DNA of 64,000 bases. Origin: an uncultured Bacteroidia bacterium. GTDB taxonomy: Bacteria; Bacteroidota; Bacteroidia; Bacteroidales; UBA932. The stretch lies in the NCBI GenBank assembly GCA_902774155.1, contig CACYHF010000016.1:1-64000 (forward strand), read 5' to 3'. Both the position numbers and the translations under genes were made by a program. Positions 1 through 8,376 of this stretch are shown here, piece after piece. The notes below the pieces were generated by a model. That model ran no database searches. It was given only the letters and a program-made list of their open reading frames with translations, and was not told the origin of the DNA. The first letter of the stretch is position 1. The number at the start of each line of letters is the position of its first letter.

Positions 1-2088
1 GGAAATGCGATAGCCTTTGTTGCGGCCGTCCACTTTGGCGCGGCTGGCCTTGGGGCGGGAGGTGATTTGCAGTTTGTGGCCGCCGGGCAGCGTGACCACC
101 GCCTTGGTGAAGGTGGGGCGGGTGAGTGTAAAGTAAGGCTCCCCGGGGCAGTCCGGATAGAAGCCCAGCATGGAGAACACGGCCCAGGCACTCATAGTGC
201 CGGTATCGTCGTTGCCGGGAATGCCATCCGGAGCGTTCTTGTAATTCTTTGCCAGAATGCTCTCCACAGCCTCCCAGGTGCGTTTTTCCTGTCCCTTGAA
301 GCGGCTGAACAGGTAGGGATACACAATATCGGGCTCGTTAGCGGGGTCGTACAGGCCATCGTCAAACACGTGCTGCAGGTTTTCTACAAAGGCTTTGTTG
401 CCGCCCATCAGTTTGGCAAAGCCTGTTACGGCGTGCGGAACGGCGAAGGTATAGTTCCAGGCGCTGCCTTCGTGGAAGCCGGGGGCGTTGGAGAAATCGG
501 CCCCATCCTCCGGGTTGAAAGGAGAAAGGAAGGTGCCATCCAGATTGATGGGCCGAAGGCAGTTGTATTCGGGGCTGTAGTAGTGCTTGTAGCCCAGGGA
601 ACGGGCGTAATAACGCTGGGCGTCATCGGCATAGCCCAGAGAAGCTGCCAGGCGGGACAGGGCATAATCGGCCACATAATACTCCAGGGCATGGGAAACG
701 GAGTTGTCGCCGGAGAAGTCGCCGGAGAACCAGCCCAGCGGGATATAGCCTTTTTCCACGTAGGGGTCGTTGTCAGGGCGCATCTTGTTCTCCGCGCCCG
801 GGGTATCTTCCCAGGCCGTGGAGATGTCGAAGGTACGCAGGCCGCGCAGCCAGGTATCGGCAATGACGCAGATGGCGGGGTCTCCTTCCATAGTCCAGGT
901 TTCCCGGCCGAAGAGTTCCCATTTGGGCATCCAGCCCCATTCCTTGTACATGTCAATCATGGAACGGACCATATCGGTCTGCTTCTCCGGCCACAGAAGG
1001 GTCATGAGCTGGTGAAGGTTGCGGTAGGTGTCCCAAAGTGAGAAGATGGTGTAGCGGTTGTGGCCGGGCTCCACGCGGCCCACGCCGGCTCCCGATTCCA
1101 TGAGCGGATATTCTCCGTTCACATCGTTCAGGATGCTGGGGTGGATGAGGGCGTGGTACAGAGCCGTACATGCTTTTTCGGCCGATTTCCGCACATCGGA
1201 GAAGTGGAATCCTTTCTGTTCGGCGTCCAGATTCTGACGGGCATTCTCGATGCTCACAAAGGAAACGCCAATCTGAACCAGCAGTTTTTCGCTGGGGGCC
1301 AGATTGTCGTAGTGGAACCAGCAGCCAATGTCGTCGCCGCTCATCTCACGCGCGTACTCCTTGTAAATCTTGTACTTACCGGCATCGGAATCCCAGGCGG
1401 CCTCGGCGGTCATGGGACGCTGCTTTTTCCAGTAGCCGGCCGTATCCGGAGCCTTGCTTAGCCGCAGTACAAAGTATAGCGGGAACACGGCGTTGCGATT
1501 GTAGCAGAAGGTGCCCATGAGCTTGCTGCCTTCCACTTCGGTAGCCGATACCCGCCGCACCGTGGCACCGCTCTCGTTGGTGAGGCCTTCGCCCAGGTTC
1601 AGCAGGATGTTGCCTTCTCCGCCGGGGAAGGTATAGCACTCCAAGGCTGTACGCGTGGTGGCGGTAACTTCGGCAAAAACGCCGTTGAGCAGCTGTACGG
1701 CATAGTATCCGGGATGCGCCACTTCGTCCTTGTACTCACTGCCGTAGATATGATAATCCACCTGCAGAGGGCCCGTAGTGGGCATGGTGAGCAGGCTGCC
1801 CAGTTCCGGACAGCCCACGCCGGACAGATTCACGTGGGCAAAGCCGGTGATGAAACTGTTTTCGGCCACATACGGAGTGCTCCACCAGCGGCTGTCCTTG
1901 TCCCAGGTATTCAGCTGCGAGCCCATCACGTTGAAGGGAGTCACGCTCATAAGGCCGTTGGGCGTCACGGCGCCGGGGTTGCAGGCGCCAAAGTTGGACG
2001 TGCCGATAAACGGGTTCACCCACTCGGTCTGGGCGTACAGGTTGGCGGTCAGTAGCAGCAACGCAGCGAGAAACAGGGCTTTTTTCAT
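1..2088 (-). CDS. GH92 alpha-mannosidase, secreted (C-terminus cut by window start)
   Basis: An open frame of 696 codons runs from the ATG at 2088 to base 1 without a stop, so the C-terminus is missing. A signal peptide (MKKALFLAALLLLTANLYAQ) is followed by the GH92 opening VNPFIGT. Further family marks are WDTYRNLHQLMTL, the HEGSAWNYTFAVPH segment that corresponds to the xEGxxWxY motif carrying the catalytic acid, and NDDTGTMSAWAVFSMLGFYP with the catalytic Asp pair. GH92 enzymes are calcium-dependent inverting exo-alpha-mannosidases acting on N-glycans or mannan. No lipobox Cys is seen, so it is probably periplasmic or secreted. It is the first of three GH92 genes in the window and differs clearly from the other two, which suggests division of linkage specificity. 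The family call is firm; the linkage is unknown. Confidence 0.95.
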   Translation of the reverse strand, partial: MKKALFLAALLLLTANLYAQTEWVNPFIGTSNFGACNPGAVTPNGLMSVTPFNVMGSQLNTWDKDSRWWSTPYVAENSFITGFAHVNLSGVGCPELGSLLTMPTTGPLQVDYHIYGSEYKDEVAHPGYYAVQLLNGVFAEVTATTRTALECYTFPGGEGNILLNLGEGLTNESGATVRRVSATEVEGSKLMGTFCYNRNAVFPLYFVLRLSKAPDTAGYWKKQRPMTAEAAWDSDAGKYKIYKEYAREMSGDDIGCWFHYDNLAPSEKLLVQIGVSFVSIENARQNLDAEQKGFHFSDVRKSAEKACTALYHALIHPSILNDVNGEYPLMESGAGVGRVEPGHNRYTIFSLWDTYRNLHQLMTLLWPEKQTDMVRSMIDMYKEWGWMPKWELFGRETWTMEGDPAICVIADTWLRGLRTFDISTAWEDTPGAENKMRPDNDPYVEKGYIPLGWFSGDFSGDNSVSHALEYYVADYALSRLAASLGYADDAQRYYARSLGYKHYYSPEYNCLRPINLDGTFLSPFNPEDGADFSNAPGFHEGSAWNYTFAVPHAVTGFAKLMGGNKAFVENLQHVFDDGLYDPANEPDIVYPYLFSRFKGQEKRTWEAVESILAKNYKNAPDGIPGNDDTGTMSAWAVFSMLGFYPDCPGEPYFTLTRPTFTKAVVTLPGGHKLQITSRPKASRAKVDGRNKGYRIS

Positions 2089-2106
2089 ACAGATATGCGG
2101 TTTGTA

Positions 2107-2114
2107 CAAATGTA
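2107..2114 (-). promoter_or_regulatory. -7 box for GH92 gene
   Basis: On the minus strand TACATTTG matches the Bacteroidota -7 consensus TAnnTTTG, 18 nt before the ATG at 2088. I see no clear -33 TTTG. Confidence 0.5.
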
Positions 2115-2123
2115 CGAAAATTT

Positions 2124-2948
2124 TTATATTTTGCTCTTTAAACTCTGTGGGGTGATGTCATGCATTAGGGAGAATGCGAACCACTTCTTCCCCAGATCTT
2201 TGAGCGAAGCGCCAATATGATACACCTTGTCATCTATGATGAGGAAGCGATCGTGTGCCTTGTTGAATGGCTTGATGTCAATTGGTGCGTATTGGGCATT
2301 ATGACACTTTAGGTCCAATTGCAACTGTTTGGAAATCTGTTTAGAGTAGATGGTGGCCGACACTCCAGCGTCTCTTTTATCCAGTATAGATAATACGGTT
2401 TCATCGACAAAATTGTCGAAAAGAATGACCTCTCGGTTTGCCTGCTTGACGATGCCGCATACAAAACTGTAAGCGTCGAATATCTGTCCTTCGAAGAAAA
2501 TGCCTTGCCTGGGCTCAAGTTTCCCCTCTTCCAGTTTTTCATAGAGTTTTTCCACCTTCTGGTCCGTAGCAATCTGCTTGTATTCTAAGTTTTCCAGGCG
2601 CAGGAAAACCTGTGCGTTGGATACCAGGAAGCGACGCATGGCGGCAAAGGCTCGCATGATATGGACATTAGCCTGGATAGCGACTTCAGAAGTCAGCACG
2701 CTGCTAAGCATGGAGACGCCGAGTTCCGTGAATGCATAGGGTGCATAACGGCGGCCTCCCCAACTTGAGGTCGCATTTTGCGACTTCAAGATTTGAAACT
2801 CCTCGGCAGTTAATTTAAACATAAAGTCCTCCGGGAAGCGGCTTTTGTTACGCTTTACCTGCTCGTTCAAACGCTTGGTATCCACGCTATACAATATCGC
2901 AAGATCTTGGTCCAAAATGACTTGAACCCCGCGAATGGTATATATCAT
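2124..2948 (-). CDS. ORF6N-domain protein with PLD-like C-terminal domain
   Basis: Residues 1-110 match the ORF6N domain (YTIRGVQVILDQDLAILY, RFPEDFMFKLTAEE, YAFTELGVSMLSSVL), a DNA-binding domain related to KilA-N/Bro that is common in phages and mobile regions. Residues about 150-270 look like the PLD-like module often fused to it (ILFDNFVDETVLSIL, HDRFLIIDDKVYHIGASLKDLG). The usual family protein has about 10-15 residues before the first IYTIRG. Here the frame stays open upstream but holds no ATG, so the ATG at 2948 is the only standard start and the protein may be slightly shortened. Role unknown; a regulator or nucleic-acid-binding accessory of mobile DNA is the usual guess. It sits next to the restriction-modification-like cassette, pointing away from it. 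Confidence 0.85.
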   Translation of the reverse strand: MIYTIRGVQVILDQDLAILYSVDTKRLNEQVKRNKSRFPEDFMFKLTAEEFQILKSQNATSSWGGRRYAPYAFTELGVSMLSSVLTSEVAIQANVHIMRAFAAMRRFLVSNAQVFLRLENLEYKQIATDQKVEKLYEKLEEGKLEPRQGIFFEGQIFDAYSFVCGIVKQANREVILFDNFVDETVLSILDKRDAGVSATIYSKQISKQLQLDLKCHNAQYAPIDIKPFNKAHDRFLIIDDKVYHIGASLKDLGKKWFAFSLMHDITPQSLKSKI

Positions 2949-3088
2949 TTTCTCGATTGGCGGGTCGATTATGTATTCATAATTACTCGATGCTTAAAAA
3001 AAAGTCTACGACCTAATGCCCCGCAAGGTATATCCCGGCCCGGACAATTCCAAGAATCGTAAAAAAGATAGCGTTGTTTCAGGTGATT

Positions 3089-3122
3089 TTTGTGTGTTTC
3101 TTACGTTTTTTTTGTAGTTTTG
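3089..3122 (+). promoter_or_regulatory. Promoter of the methylase/nuclease cassette
   Basis: TAGTTTTG at 3115-3122 matches TAnnTTTG, with a TTTG at 3089-3092 (22 bp spacing, slightly long). The predicted start near 3127 leaves an untranslated leader of about 245 nt before the methylase ATG at 3373. Confidence 0.45.
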
Positions 3123-3128
3123 CCTTTG

Positions 3129-3372
3129 CAATAGTATTGCAAGACATATTTTGAATTAGCATTTGCTATTTATTCGGTTGCCCTGAAACGTAGGAAATTT
3201 CAATGCAACATGCCGGATGAGTCGCGAGTGTCTGCGCTTTGGCGTGGACTCGGCTTGTCCAGTGTTGCGGCATCCTACGGCCCAGGGCATGGACAAGAAA
3301 AGTCCATGCCTTTTTTTGTGCCGTAGGGTGCCGCTCTCCGGATAGGTCGCAAGTGCCGTAAGAGCGCAGCTT
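3129..3372 (+). promoter_or_regulatory. Long structured leader RNA before the EcoRI-type methylase
   Basis: No convincing ORF lies here. Several pairings are visible. ATGCCG 3210-3215 can pair with CGGCAT 3268-3273. CCTACGG 3274-3280 can pair either upstream with CGTAGG 3189-3194 or downstream with CCGTAGG 3321-3327, and these are mutually exclusive. A perfect 9-bp hairpin followed by seven Ts sits at 3286-3317. An imperfect direct repeat of 18 nt (15 identical) occurs at 3213-3230 and 3338-3355. The layout suggests either an attenuated leader controlling the downstream genes or a separate small RNA of about 190 nt ending at the hairpin. I do not recognise an Rfam family. Confidence 0.5.
3286..3317 (+). 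terminator. Intrinsic terminator/attenuator inside the leader
   Basis: GGCATGGAC (3286-3294) and GTCCATGCC (3302-3310) form a perfect 9-bp stem with a 7-nt loop, followed by TTTTTTT at 3311-3317. It lies between the predicted promoter and the methylase start, so it would stop transcription before the gene unless bypassed. Confidence 0.7.
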
Positions 3373-4476
3373 ATGGCCAACAACACGAATCTTGGCGCCG
3401 CGAAGGCTGCCAAGAATGACGAGTTTTATACCCAGTATGCCGACATCCAAAAGGAAGTGAATGCATACTTGGAGTATAACCCGGACACCTTCCGTGACAA
3501 GACAGTTCTCCTGCCTTGTGATGACCCTGAGTGGTCCAATTTCACCCGCTTCTTTGCCCAGAACTTCGAGCGACTGGGCCTTAAACGCCTGATTAGCACC
3601 TCGTATGCGGTAGAGAGCAAGAAGTACAAAGATTACGAGCCCACCCTCTTCGAGACAGAAAGTCCGTTGTTCGATGTGGACAAAACCCGCATCAAAGGAA
3701 AGATCTTTGAACTCACGCGCGATACCAACGGCAGCGGCCGTATCGATATCGACGACCTGGAGTGGCACTATCTGGAAGGCGACGGGGATTTCCGCAGCTC
3801 AGAGGTATGTGCGCTCCGCGATCAGGCCGATATCATCGTAACCAATCCGCCCTTCTCACTGTTCCGGGAATTTCTGGGATGGATTATGGAAGCCGGGAAA
3901 CTGTTTTTAATTATCGGTAATGTAAACTGTGTTACATACAAAGAAGTCTTTCCATTGATTAAGGCCAATCGGCTATGGACAGGAACACGGTTTAATCGAC
4001 GTGATGGAGGAAAGAATATGACCTTTCTGGTACCGGATAGTTATCCTATGATAGGGACAGAATTATATATTGATGAAAAGGGTAAGAAATATATCAGCGT
4101 TGCAGGCACGGGCTGGTTTACCAATATGGAGCATGGTCGAAGACACGAACCATTGCGCCTGATGTCCATGAAAGACAACTTGAGATTTAGTAAACACGCT
4201 GATATCAAAGAGAAAGGATATAGGAAGTATGATAATTATGAAGCGATAGAAGTCCCGTTTACAGATGCCATTCCAGATGATTATGATGGGGTAATGGGTG
4301 TTCCCATTTCGTTTTTGGACAAGTATTGTCCTGAGCAATTTGAGATAATTGGAGCCACAGAATCTGAAGGGAGGGGATTTTCGAACGGTCTCTGGATCGC
4401 GTCTTCCGGAATTGCCCAAGCTACGATAGAAGGACAAAAAGTATATAAACGTTTTTTCATCCGCAAAAAACAATAA
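3373..4476 (+). CDS. EcoRI-family adenine-specific DNA methyltransferase
   Basis: The protein of 367 aa matches the EcoRI-type N6-adenine methylase family: the N-terminal [15 protein letters not shown] segment, [10 protein letters not shown], and the catalytic motif IV NPPF at residues 158-161 followed by SLFREF. It would transfer methyl from SAM to adenine in a specific DNA site. The next gene, an HNH nuclease with a DUF262 domain, starts 5 bp after its stop, so the two form an operon that may act as a restriction-modification pair. The true EcoRI nuclease is unrelated to HNH proteins, so pairing rests on gene order only. Base composition shifts within the gene (more AT-rich after about 3890), hinting at transfer. 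Confidence 0.9.
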   Translation: MANNTNLGAAKAAKNDEFYTQYADIQKEVNAYLEYNPDTFRDKTVLLPCDDPEWSNFTRFFAQNFERLGLKRLISTSYAVESKKYKDYEPTLFETESPLFDVDKTRIKGKIFELTRDTNGSGRIDIDDLEWHYLEGDGDFRSSEVCALRDQADIIVTNPPFSLFREFLGWIMEAGKLFLIIGNVNCVTYKEVFPLIKANRLWTGTRFNRRDGGKNMTFLVPDSYPMIGTELYIDEKGKKYISVAGTGWFTNMEHGRRHEPLRLMSMKDNLRFSKHADIKEKGYRKYDNYEAIEVPFTDAIPDDYDGVMGVPISFLDKYCPEQFEIIGATESEGRGFSNGLWIASSGIAQATIEGQKVYKRFFIRKKQ

Positions 4477-4481
4477 TCACC

Positions 4482-5654
4482 ATGATAGCAACACTTGTGA
4501 CCGATTGGTCCATCGGGGATATCTGCAAAGGATTCCAGTACAATGAATACGAAGGCAAAGGCCTGTATGGCCTTTCGGGCCGACTGACCATCCAGCCGGA
4601 GTTCCAGCGGCATTACCTGTATGCCGAGAACGGTGGCAAGAAGGAGGTGGACGTAATCCAGTCTGTCCGGAACGGATATCCGCTGGGTCTTATCTACTTC
4701 TCTAAAGTCAGCGAAGATCGTTACGAGGTGCTGGATGGCCAGCAGCGTATCACCTCTCTAGGACGTTTCATTACTGAAAAGTTCGCCTGGATTGACGCCG
4801 ACGGGCGGCCCTGGTATTTCAGTGCACTGAATCCCGACGAGCAGGAGAAGTTCCTAAACACCAAGCTCCTCATATACGTATGTGAAGGCACGGAAAAGGA
4901 AATCAAGGACTGGTTCCGGACCATCAACATCGTGGGCATACCGCTAAACAACCAAGAGACCTTGAACGCCGTATATTCCGGACCGTTCGTGACCAAAGCC
5001 AAAGAAGAATTCAGCAACTCCAACAATACCAACATTAACAAATGGAGCTGCTTCATCCCGGGCTCCGCTAAGCGGCAGGACTATCTGGCTGCAGCGCTGG
5101 ACTGGGTGAGCAAGGGTAACGTGGAAGAATATATGGCGGCTCACCGCTATGATGATAGCATTGCGGAACTCAAGGCCTACTTTACTTCTGTTATCGACTG
5201 GATTACTTCCGTGTTCGACATCACGCCGGAAAAGGAAATGTGCGGTCTCAAGTGGGGCGAACTTTATGAGCGTTTTCACAAGACGGCTTACAATCCGGAA
5301 GAAGTGGCCTCCAAGGTCCGAGAACTCTACGAGAGCTTCTACGTGAAAGAAAAGAAGGGAATCTTCGAATACATCCTGGACGGCTGTCAGAACACGAAAC
5401 TTCTCAACGTAAGAGTCTTCGACGAACCCACCAAGAAAGCGGTGTACGCACAACAGACCGCTGCCGCTAAAGCAAAGGGCGAATCCAACTGCCCGCTTTG
5501 CGCCATCGGCCACGACACCAACCACACCAAGATCTGGGACCTGAAGGATATGGACGCAGATCACGTGACCGCTTGGAGCAAAGGTGGCACCACCGACATC
5601 GGCAACTGCCAAATGCTGTGCAAAACGCATAATCGAGCGAAAGGCAATCGTTGA
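4482..5654 (+). CDS. DUF262 (ParB/Srx-like) and HNH endonuclease protein
   Basis: This 390-aa protein has an N-terminal DUF262 domain with the hallmark DGQQR ([15 protein letters not shown], about residues 83-97) and [11 protein letters not shown]-terminal HNH nuclease follows (CPLC..., [31 protein letters not shown], about residues 335-390). DUF262 occurs in GmrSD-type modification-dependent restriction enzymes, where it is linked to NTP use or sensing; GmrD has DUF1524 rather than this classical HNH. It would cut DNA in the cytoplasm. Coupled with the methylase, it is a candidate restriction subunit; alternatively it targets modified DNA independently. The domain call is firm, the partnership inferred. 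Confidence 0.88.
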   Translation: MIATLVTDWSIGDICKGFQYNEYEGKGLYGLSGRLTIQPEFQRHYLYAENGGKKEVDVIQSVRNGYPLGLIYFSKVSEDRYEVLDGQQRITSLGRFITEKFAWIDADGRPWYFSALNPDEQEKFLNTKLLIYVCEGTEKEIKDWFRTINIVGIPLNNQETLNAVYSGPFVTKAKEEFSNSNNTNINKWSCFIPGSAKRQDYLAAALDWVSKGNVEEYMAAHRYDDSIAELKAYFTSVIDWITSVFDITPEKEMCGLKWGELYERFHKTAYNPEEVASKVRELYESFYVKEKKGIFEYILDGCQNTKLLNVRVFDEPTKKAVYAQQTAAAKAKGESNCPLCAIGHDTNHTKIWDLKDMDADHVTAWSKGGTTDIGNCQMLCKTHNRAKGNR

Positions 5655-5727
5655 CCGCCTCGGACGTGGAGCGTGCCAGAAGGGCGATTCTGTGTCAAGG
5701 CGGCAGAAACCGGGGCGTCACCTGGCG

Positions 5728-6894
5728 CTAAGCGCTTCTGGCGGCTAGGAGGGCGGTGTAATCGGCGTAAACGTCACGTACGACATCGTCCCAATTCAGG
5801 TAGAGGTCTTTCCGGGCGGCGGCGGAGATGCGCTCATACTCTTCCGGGTGAGCCATGATATCCACCAGCAGGCGGGCATAGTCGTCTTCGCCCGGGGCTG
5901 AGATGTAGCCGTTCACACCGGCCTGGACCGTGGCTGCGGTCCGCGCACCCTCCAGGAAAACCGTGGGTGTCCCCTGGCACGCGGCTTCAATCTGGACCAG
6001 GGAATTGGCATCGTACAACGAAGGAAAGAGGAAAAGCCTGGCACGGGAGTACAGCTTTTCCAGCATTTCCTTCTGCGTAAGGCCGCACATCACCACTTCT
6101 TCCGTAAGGCCCTGCTCCCTTACCAGGGCGGCCAGCTTCCCCTCATCGTGTCCCTTGCCGGCAAACAGCATGCGGAAATTCTTCAGTCCCAGTTGCTTGG
6201 CTCTCGCCAAGGCACGGATGGTGAAATCGATATTCTTGATGAAATCAATCCTTCCCACGAAGAGAAAGACGGTGGCATCGGCCGGAATTCCATAGGTCTC
6301 ATTGACCGTCCGCGCCGCCGCCTCCGGATCCTGCACCGGCTTGTGGTCGGTGGCATTGAGCCTCACTTTGCAGGGGGCGGTAAGGCCATATTCCTGCTGG
6401 TAGAGATCCTTGATGCCGGCATTCACGGCCCAGCACTCGTCGCAGGCGTTGAACACGCGCATGATACCGCTCATGGCCACATTCAGCGCAGGTTTGAATC
6501 TCAACGGCTTCTCGAAGTCCTGCTTATACTGGGAATGGAGGGTAGCCACTACCGGCAAGCGGTAAAGCTTGGCGTACAGGACCCCGGCGAGACCCAACGA
6601 AAACGGGGAATGGATGTGCACAAGGTCTATCCCGCTGCGGATGAGCTGTGCCTCAAAGAGCGGGTCCAGCGCCGGTGCCGGGATATCATAATCGAAATTG
6701 ATCAGCGGCAGGGCATGGCAGCGCCGCACCTTGTAGGGCAGCTTGGCGTCTTCCTCCTCCGAGAAGTCCCGGGTCTCCGGGCAGAAGACCTCCACTTCGC
6801 AGTATCGGACAAGACGGCGGGCATAATTGTCCACCACCTTGATAACACCGTCCACCATGGGATACCAGGTGTCGATGAAAAGTCCGACCTTCAT
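5728..6894 (-). CDS. Glycosyltransferase family 4 (GT-B), possible mannosyltransferase
   Basis: A protein of 388 aa begins MKVGLFIDTWYPMVDGVIKVV, the nucleotide-sugar GT4 N-domain with the glycine-containing loop. LHSQYKQDF, FVGRIDFIKNID and the donor-binding stretch LYDANSLVQIEAACQGTPTV (EX7E-like) follow. It would transfer a sugar from an activated donor at the cytoplasmic face. Its ATG overlaps the stop of the GH125 gene (TAATG), which indicates translational coupling. A longer in-frame extension upstream belongs to a shadow frame of GH125, so the start at 6894 is preferred. A biosynthetic transferase coupled to a degradative mannosidase is unusual; the acceptor and donor are not known. 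Confidence 0.88.
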   Translation of the reverse strand: MKVGLFIDTWYPMVDGVIKVVDNYARRLVRYCEVEVFCPETRDFSEEEDAKLPYKVRRCHALPLINFDYDIPAPALDPLFEAQLIRSGIDLVHIHSPFSLGLAGVLYAKLYRLPVVATLHSQYKQDFEKPLRFKPALNVAMSGIMRVFNACDECWAVNAGIKDLYQQEYGLTAPCKVRLNATDHKPVQDPEAAARTVNETYGIPADATVFLFVGRIDFIKNIDFTIRALARAKQLGLKNFRMLFAGKGHDEGKLAALVREQGLTEEVVMCGLTQKEMLEKLYSRARLFLFPSLYDANSLVQIEAACQGTPTVFLEGARTAATVQAGVNGYISAPGEDDYARLLVDIMAHPEEYERISAAARKDLYLNWDDVVRDVYADYTALLAARSA

Positions 6895-8306
6895 TATTTG
6901 ATGATGTTCAGCAGGGGGAGTTTGCCATCGGCCACCAGTTTGAGGACCAGCTCGCCGAAGAGGGTGTTCTGCCAGGCGAACCAGGGGCGGGTGAAGTTGG
7001 TGGCGTCGTCCTTGTGGAAGCTTTCGTGGATGAAGCCCAGGCCGGCGTCGGTGCGAAGGAGTTGCTCCATGCAGGCCTTGATTTCGGTGTCGTCGGTGGC
7101 GGTGAAAGCTTTCATCATGATGCTCATGGGCCAGACGGCTTCCTTGCCGATATGCGGCCCGCCGATACCCTCCCCTGCCTTGCCGCGCCAGAAGTACGGA
7201 TTGGAGTCGCTCCACACGAAGCGGCGGGTGTTCTGGGCGATGGGGTCATCGGCCATGGAAGGATCCAGATAAGTCAGGGCCAGCAGGGACGGGACGTTGG
7301 CATCGTCCATCAGGTACACATTGCCGAAGCCGTCTACCTCATAGGCGTAGATGTCGCCGAATTCCGGGTGGTGCACGATGGCATATTTCTTCAGGGCATC
7401 CTCCACCTCCTGGGCCAGAGCCGTGCAGCGGGCGGCCAGGGCGGCATTGTGGTTCACATCGGCCAGAATCTCCGCAGCCTTGCGTAAGATACTCACGGCG
7501 AAGAAGTTGGACGGAACCAGGAATTCAAACTGGGTGGCGTCGTCGGAGGGACGGAAGCTGGAGGCGATAAGGCCCACGGGCTTCACCGGATGGCCCAGAC
7601 CCACGCGGGCCTTGGTGTCCAGCTGGCGGTCCGTCACGCGCAGGAAATAGTACGGGCCGTCGCCGTCCTTGCGCTGCTGGGTGGTGAAGGTTTCCAGGGT
7701 GGTCTCGATGGTCTTGAGCCAGAGATCGTCGAAGATGGAGGTATCCCCCGTCACCTTCCAGTAATGGTAGGCCAGACGGACGGGATAGCAGTGCGAATCA
7801 ATCTCCCACTTGCGCTCGAACACATTGGGATCCTGAGGCTTGCCGGTGTCGTCCGGGTCCCCGAAATCACCGGTGGGACCCTGGTTGAACGCATTGGCGT
7901 AGGGATCGATGTTAATGAGCGTGAACTGCTGCCGGATTACGCCTGCCAGCATCTTGCGAAGATGCTCGTCTTCCTTGCAAAGGTCCACGTACGGCCATAC
8001 CTGCGCGCCGGAATCCCGGAGCCACATAGCGTGGATGTCCCCTGTGTACACAAAAGTGAGGCCGGTGGCTTCATCGTAATGGACGGTGGTGTCCAGCGTG
8101 TTGGGGAAGCAGTTCATAAACATCCAGCGCAGCTTGGGATTCTGCAGCTGCGGCGCCACCTCGGCAATCTTGGCCTCTACGGCCTGGGAAACGAAGAGGC
8201 GGTCCTGCTGCGCGGGACGCTGGTCGGGGTATTTCTGCGCACAGGCGCTCAGGCTCGCGCCCAGCAGCAGCGCGGTAACCGTGACACGTAACATATTCAT
8301 TCTCAT
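6894..8306 (-). CDS. GH125 exo-alpha-1,6-mannosidase lipoprotein
   Basis: At 470 aa it matches the GH125 family (formerly DUF1237) over its full length: NPKLRWMFMNCFPNTLDTTV, TGDIHAMWLRDSGAQVWPY, WEIDSHCYP, GLIASSFRPSDDA (catalytic acid region), LMDDANVPSLLALTYL and LGFIHESFHKDD (catalytic base region). These enzymes invert and remove terminal alpha-1,6-mannose, typically after GH92 enzymes have trimmed 1,2 and 1,3 branches. The signal ends in LSAC, so it is a lipoprotein. Alternative starts at 8300 and 8294 would only shorten the signal. The next gene (GT4) overlaps its stop by one base. Confidence 0.93.
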   Translation of the reverse strand: MRMNMLRVTVTALLLGASLSACAQKYPDQRPAQQDRLFVSQAVEAKIAEVAPQLQNPKLRWMFMNCFPNTLDTTVHYDEATGLTFVYTGDIHAMWLRDSGAQVWPYVDLCKEDEHLRKMLAGVIRQQFTLINIDPYANAFNQGPTGDFGDPDDTGKPQDPNVFERKWEIDSHCYPVRLAYHYWKVTGDTSIFDDLWLKTIETTLETFTTQQRKDGDGPYYFLRVTDRQLDTKARVGLGHPVKPVGLIASSFRPSDDATQFEFLVPSNFFAVSILRKAAEILADVNHNAALAARCTALAQEVEDALKKYAIVHHPEFGDIYAYEVDGFGNVYLMDDANVPSLLALTYLDPSMADDPIAQNTRRFVWSDSNPYFWRGKAGEGIGGPHIGKEAVWPMSIMMKAFTATDDTEIKACMEQLLRTDAGLGFIHESFHKDDATNFTRPWFAWQNTLFGELVLKLVADGKLPLLNIIK

Positions 8307-8322
8307 AGCTTTGTACTATACT

Positions 8323-8345
8323 CCTCGTCGCAAATTTGAACGAGG
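8323..8345. promoter_or_regulatory. Palindrome around a -7-like box before GH125
   Basis: CCTCGT (8323-8328) and ACGAGG (8340-8345) are inverted around CAAATTTG (8331-8338). CAAATTTG is itself palindromic and differs from the -7 consensus by one base on either strand. It could be an operator over the GH125 promoter or the downstream hairpin of the GH92 gene; there is no T-run. Confidence 0.3.
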
Positions 8346-8376
8346 ACCATATGATAAATTATTGATTATCTGCTAA

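Noticed and set aside
5655-5727. Inverted repeats after the HNH gene as an integron attC site
   Set aside because: The pairing CCGCCT...AGGCGG is present, but the conserved attC end motifs are absent and no integron integrase is near.
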